From Mesorhizobium sp. ORS 3359 (lineage in GTDB: Bacteria > Pseudomonadota > Alphaproteobacteria > Rhizobiales > Rhizobiaceae), in NCBI GenBank assembly GCA_000824845.1, contig CCNC01000094.1:124001-188000 (forward strand): DNA of 64,000 bases, given 5' to 3'. Positions 61,556 through 64,000 of this stretch are shown here, in pieces. Each line of letters begins with the position of its first letter. Position 1 is the stretch's first letter. Made by a program: the position numbers and the translations under genes. Under the pieces are notes generated by a model. The model saw nothing but the letters and a program-made list of their open reading frames with translations, ran no database searches and was not told where the DNA came from.

Positions 61556-61810
61556 GTGCCACTGGAGATATTGGTGCTCACAAGCATACTCGCCGTATCG
61601 GTGGCAGGAATACTACTGGGTTTTCGCTTCAGGGTTGCGGCGCTGCTCGCGGCGACTGCCCTGCTGGTGATCGGAATCGTCGCCTGGAATAGCTTGGGAT
61701 CGCCAGGCTATGTGACCGTGGGCAAATCTCTGATTCTGATATTTTTCTTGGCCGGCGCCTACCTCGTGGGCCTGTCCCTGTTGGTCTTCCGGAATCGAAA
61801 CGAAGAGTGA
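61556..61810 (+). CDS. Small membrane protein of unknown function
   Basis: 84 residues with two or three hydrophobic helices (LEILVLTSILAVSVAGILLGF; VAALLAATALLVIGIVAWNSL; SLILIFFLAGAYLVGLSLLVF). GTG at 61556 is used as start with weak ribosome site. It sits between the ExoF-like and ExoY-like genes, so it may help polysaccharide export, but no family is certain. The 288 bases 61268-61555 have no gene. Confidence 0.55.
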   Translation: MPLEILVLTSILAVSVAGILLGFRFRVAALLAATALLVIGIVAWNSLGSPGYVTVGKSLILIFFLAGAYLVGLSLLVFRNRNEE

Positions 61811-61823
61811 TCCGGTCGACGTT

Positions 61824-62618
61824 TCAAGAGGCCCTGTCGACCCGCATGACCGCGACGATAGTCCTCAGCAAGATCACGATATCGAGCCATATCGACCAGT
61901 TCCGCACATACTGGCTGTCCAGCGCGACGCGGTTGTCATAGTCCATGCTGCTTCTTCCACTCACCTGCCAAAGGCCGGTGAGTCCCGGCCTCGTTCCGAG
62001 GTACTCTCCCTGGTGATCGCCATAACGCCTGAGCTCGTCCCTGACGATCGGCCGTGGACCCACGCAGCTCATCTCCCCGCGTAGTATGTTGATGAGTTGG
62101 GGGAGCTCATCCAGGCTGGACTTGCGCAACAGTCGCCCGAAGAACGTAACGCGGGGATCGTTCCTGATCTTGTGAGTCTCTTCCCACTCCTTGCGTGCAT
62201 CAGGGTTGGCATCGAGGTATGCGTCGAGAACCTGGTCCGAATTTGCGACCATCGAACGAAACTTGTAGCAATTGAACGGCCGTCCACCGAACCCGACACG
62301 GCTGTGCGAGAATATCGCCGGACCTCCGGCCGTAATCCTGATCAGCAACCCGACGAGAATCATGACAGGCGCGGCCAAAACGAGTGCTATCCCGGCTATG
62401 ACCAGGTCCATGATCCTTTTGACCAGACCTCCCACCGGAGGGTTTGTCGTTCCCCCGTTGATGACATTCGACAGGTCATTCAATACCGCCCCGGCACTGG
62501 CGTAATCGCGCGAGGAAACGACATTCAGGACAGCCCCGCTCTCGACCGCCGCCGGCACAACCGACTGCCCCCAGATCAGCGCCCCCTGGTGCGACTGCTT
62601 TTCGAAGGCGTTTGTCAT
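61824..62618 (-). CDS. exoY: Undecaprenyl-phosphate sugar phosphotransferase ExoY
   Basis: 264 residues. A membrane helix (VKRIMDLVIAGIALVLAAPVMILVGLLI) opens the bacterial sugar transferase domain: FSHSRVGFGGRPFNCYKFRSM, RVTFFGRLLRKSSLDELPQLINILRGEMSCVGPRPI and YLGTRPGLTGLWQVSGRSS. The enzyme starts repeat-unit assembly by linking the first sugar phosphate (galactose in succinoglycan) to undecaprenyl phosphate. ATG at 62618 starts the normal N-terminus; an earlier start at 62663 is less likely. Confidence 0.92.
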   Translation of the reverse strand: MTNAFEKQSHQGALIWGQSVVPAAVESGAVLNVVSSRDYASAGAVLNDLSNVINGGTTNPPVGGLVKRIMDLVIAGIALVLAAPVMILVGLLIRITAGGPAIFSHSRVGFGGRPFNCYKFRSMVANSDQVLDAYLDANPDARKEWEETHKIRNDPRVTFFGRLLRKSSLDELPQLINILRGEMSCVGPRPIVRDELRRYGDHQGEYLGTRPGLTGLWQVSGRSSMDYDNRVALDSQYVRNWSIWLDIVILLRTIVAVMRVDRAS

Positions 62619-62746
62619 GTGACGGCCGCTGTTCTTAGTTGTTTGACGCCGACAGTCTCCCAAGTGCGGAACTCTCGGGCAAGAAATGCAAAGGAGGTAG
62701 CGCGATACTGCAGGGGCTACGCCCTAATCCTCACGTATGAATTGCT

Positions 62747-64000
62747 CTACACGCTTTGCCGACTTCCGAAAGCGCCATGGCTGGTCGCAACCCTACGGTA
62801 CTTGGATGTCATCGCCCGCGCGTTCGTGAGAAGCACGCCAAATATCTGTGTCCTGGAGGCTTGCAGTGTTCTGACGAGTTCCCGCAGCGTGTCGACATGG
62901 GTCTTTCCCCACTCCGCGACGACCACGACACCGTCGAGCACCGATCCAACAACGAGATCATCGGGTCCGGATTCAAGCGTCGGCAGGTCTACGATGACTA
63001 TGTCGTAGGCAGCCAGCTCATGGGCAGCCGGATCGCCGGCGGTAACCTCGCTGAGGAAAGCCTGCATATTCCTAGGCACCAGCAGATCTCTTGAATCCAC
63101 GACGAAACTTGAAAGCACGTCGAAATGCCGACCCAGAGCGCGGACGATGTTGTATCGAACGGGATTCTGACACTCCATGCCCAGGCCATCGGGACGCCCG
63201 ATCAGTCGTGTGGTGGTCGTCGGTCTCCGAACATCGGCATCGATTACCAAAGTCTTCAGCCCGGACATCGAGTAAAGCGTGGCGAGATTGCTTGCGACGG
63301 CACTCTTCTGGCTGTTGTTCGAGACCGCGGTTAGTCCAAGGAACTTCATCGGGTTGCTCGTTTCAGCGAGGCTGATTTCCGTCCGCGCTTTCCTCAGGCT
63401 CTGGCTGTACAGCGACCAAGGGTGCCTGGTCACCTCGTCGACGTTTCCGAATTCCCTCCGCTTGCTCGTAGGGGGTAATTCACCCACGCACTCGATTCCC
63501 AGATTGTCGCGAATATGACGTGGCGACCGTATGGTCCAATCGAACGAATGCCGCACGAAAGACACGCCAATGCCAAGAATGAGCCCTGCGACAGCCGCGA
63601 AAGCCAGCACCAGCTTCGGCTTCGGGGCACTCGGAGAAAGCGGAGCTGTCGCGGCTGTGATGACCCTTGCATCGGCAACCGGGTAAGATTGCTGGCTTAC
63701 GGAATTGGTATAAGCCTGCAGGAAGCTTTCATATATCTTCTGGTAGGTGTCTGCAGTCACCTCCAGCTCTTCGAGAGTTGGTTCGGGATTGATACCGTCA
63801 CCGGCCTCACCGCTCACGCTGTAATCGTGTCGGGAACGGAACTCTTGTGCCCTCGCCCTCGCCTCGTTCATCTGTGTGCGCAGTTGCTGGAGGCGTTTCT
63901 CGAGCCACGCCCCACCTTCCTTTGCCGCCTCGGCCTTGGTCTCGATCTGTTCATGCACAAAGGCATTGGCAGTCGCGTTGGCAATATTAGCGGCGCCTTC
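62747..64000 (-). CDS. ExoP-like chain-length and export protein (C-terminal part, cut by edge)
   Basis: 418 residues are visible, and the N-terminal part lies outside. The coiled-coil part (QIETKAEAAKEGGAWLEKRL and EEVTADTYQKIYESFLQAY-type) is followed by one membrane segment (KLVLAFAAVAGLILGIGVSFV). The ATPase-like domain shows LVIDADVRRP (Walker A') and DIVIVDLPTLE (Walker B), as in ExoP/Wzc. The P-loop is abnormal: AVSNNSQKSAVASNLA lacks the G-x4-G-K-[ST] glycines. There is no C-terminal tyrosine cluster, so kinase activity is doubtful. Confidence 0.85.
   Translation of the reverse strand, partial: EGAANIANATANAFVHEQIETKAEAAKEGGAWLEKRLQQLRTQMNEARARAQEFRSRHDYSVSGEAGDGINPEPTLEELEVTADTYQKIYESFLQAYTNSVSQQSYPVADARVITAATAPLSPSAPKPKLVLAFAAVAGLILGIGVSFVRHSFDWTIRSPRHIRDNLGIECVGELPPTSKRREFGNVDEVTRHPWSLYSQSLRKARTEISLAETSNPMKFLGLTAVSNNSQKSAVASNLATLYSMSGLKTLVIDADVRRPTTTTRLIGRPDGLGMECQNPVRYNIVRALGRHFDVLSSFVVDSRDLLVPRNMQAFLSEVTAGDPAAHELAAYDIVIVDLPTLESGPDDLVVGSVLDGVVVVAEWGKTHVDTLRELVRTLQASRTQIFGVLLTNARAMTSKYRRVATSHGAFGSRQSV

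Noticed and set aside
1-64000. CRISPR array
   Set aside because: No series of equally spaced repeats was seen; the only repeats are palindromes or short direct repeats.

Overview
The window reads as a chromosomal segment of an alphaproteobacterium of the order Hyphomicrobiales (Rhizobiales), most likely Mesorhizobium or a close relative. Reasons: GC-rich third positions throughout; gene families typical of rhizobia (class III cyclase with a C-terminal TPR half, DUF1289, TIGR02281 aspartic protease, DUF3606, succinoglycan-type ExoY/ExoF/ExoP proteins); and rhizobial intergenic palindromes (3992-4063, 9222-9274). The genus is inferred from gene content and style. No rRNA, tRNA or CRISPR array was recognised.

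Region 1 (1-27912) is ordinary housekeeping chromosome: a cut cytochrome P450, an adenylate/guanylate cyclase, an L,D-transpeptidase, a rhodanese, a hydrolase divergent from a MarR regulator, molybdenum cofactor genes (moaA, mobA, mobB), an amino-acid ABC transporter without its ATPase, a hydroxyisobutyrate-dehydrogenase-like enzyme, an AlkD-type DNA repair protein, a GNAT, an Lrp regulator, a uracil-DNA-glycosylase-like protein, a GST, a nuclease, a sensor kinase, cobT, an aspartic protease and dusA.

Region 2 (27913-33969) looks like an integration scar beside the 5' end of dusA, a known integrase target. It holds a truncated tyrosine-type integrase, a DUF3606 gene, a LacI-type operator palindrome, a complete sugar ABC transporter operon (ATPase, binding protein, two permeases) and a decayed Xre-type regulator.

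Region 3 (33970-64000, running off the right edge) is a large exopolysaccharide locus. It has seven glycosyltransferases, a pyruvyltransferase, a Wzx flippase, a Wzy polymerase, the initiating transferase ExoY, export proteins ExoF and ExoP, a BioF2/CelD-type acyltransferase, a secreted glycosidase with DUF4214 repeats, and a LuxR-type regulator with a non-canonical receiver preceded by a tightly coupled 43-residue ORF. In its middle is a modified-sugar cassette: glucose-1-phosphate cytidylyltransferase, C-methyltransferase, PIG-L deacetylase, RfbC-type epimerase, SDR epimerase/reductase, DUF4910 aminopeptidase-like protein and a glutamate-semialdehyde-aminomutase-like enzyme. These probably make and decorate an unusual C-methylated sugar in the repeat unit. 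The chemistry is not predictable from the sequence, which makes this the best candidate for an undescribed pathway. Genes alternate strand often, suggesting assembly from several small transcription units.
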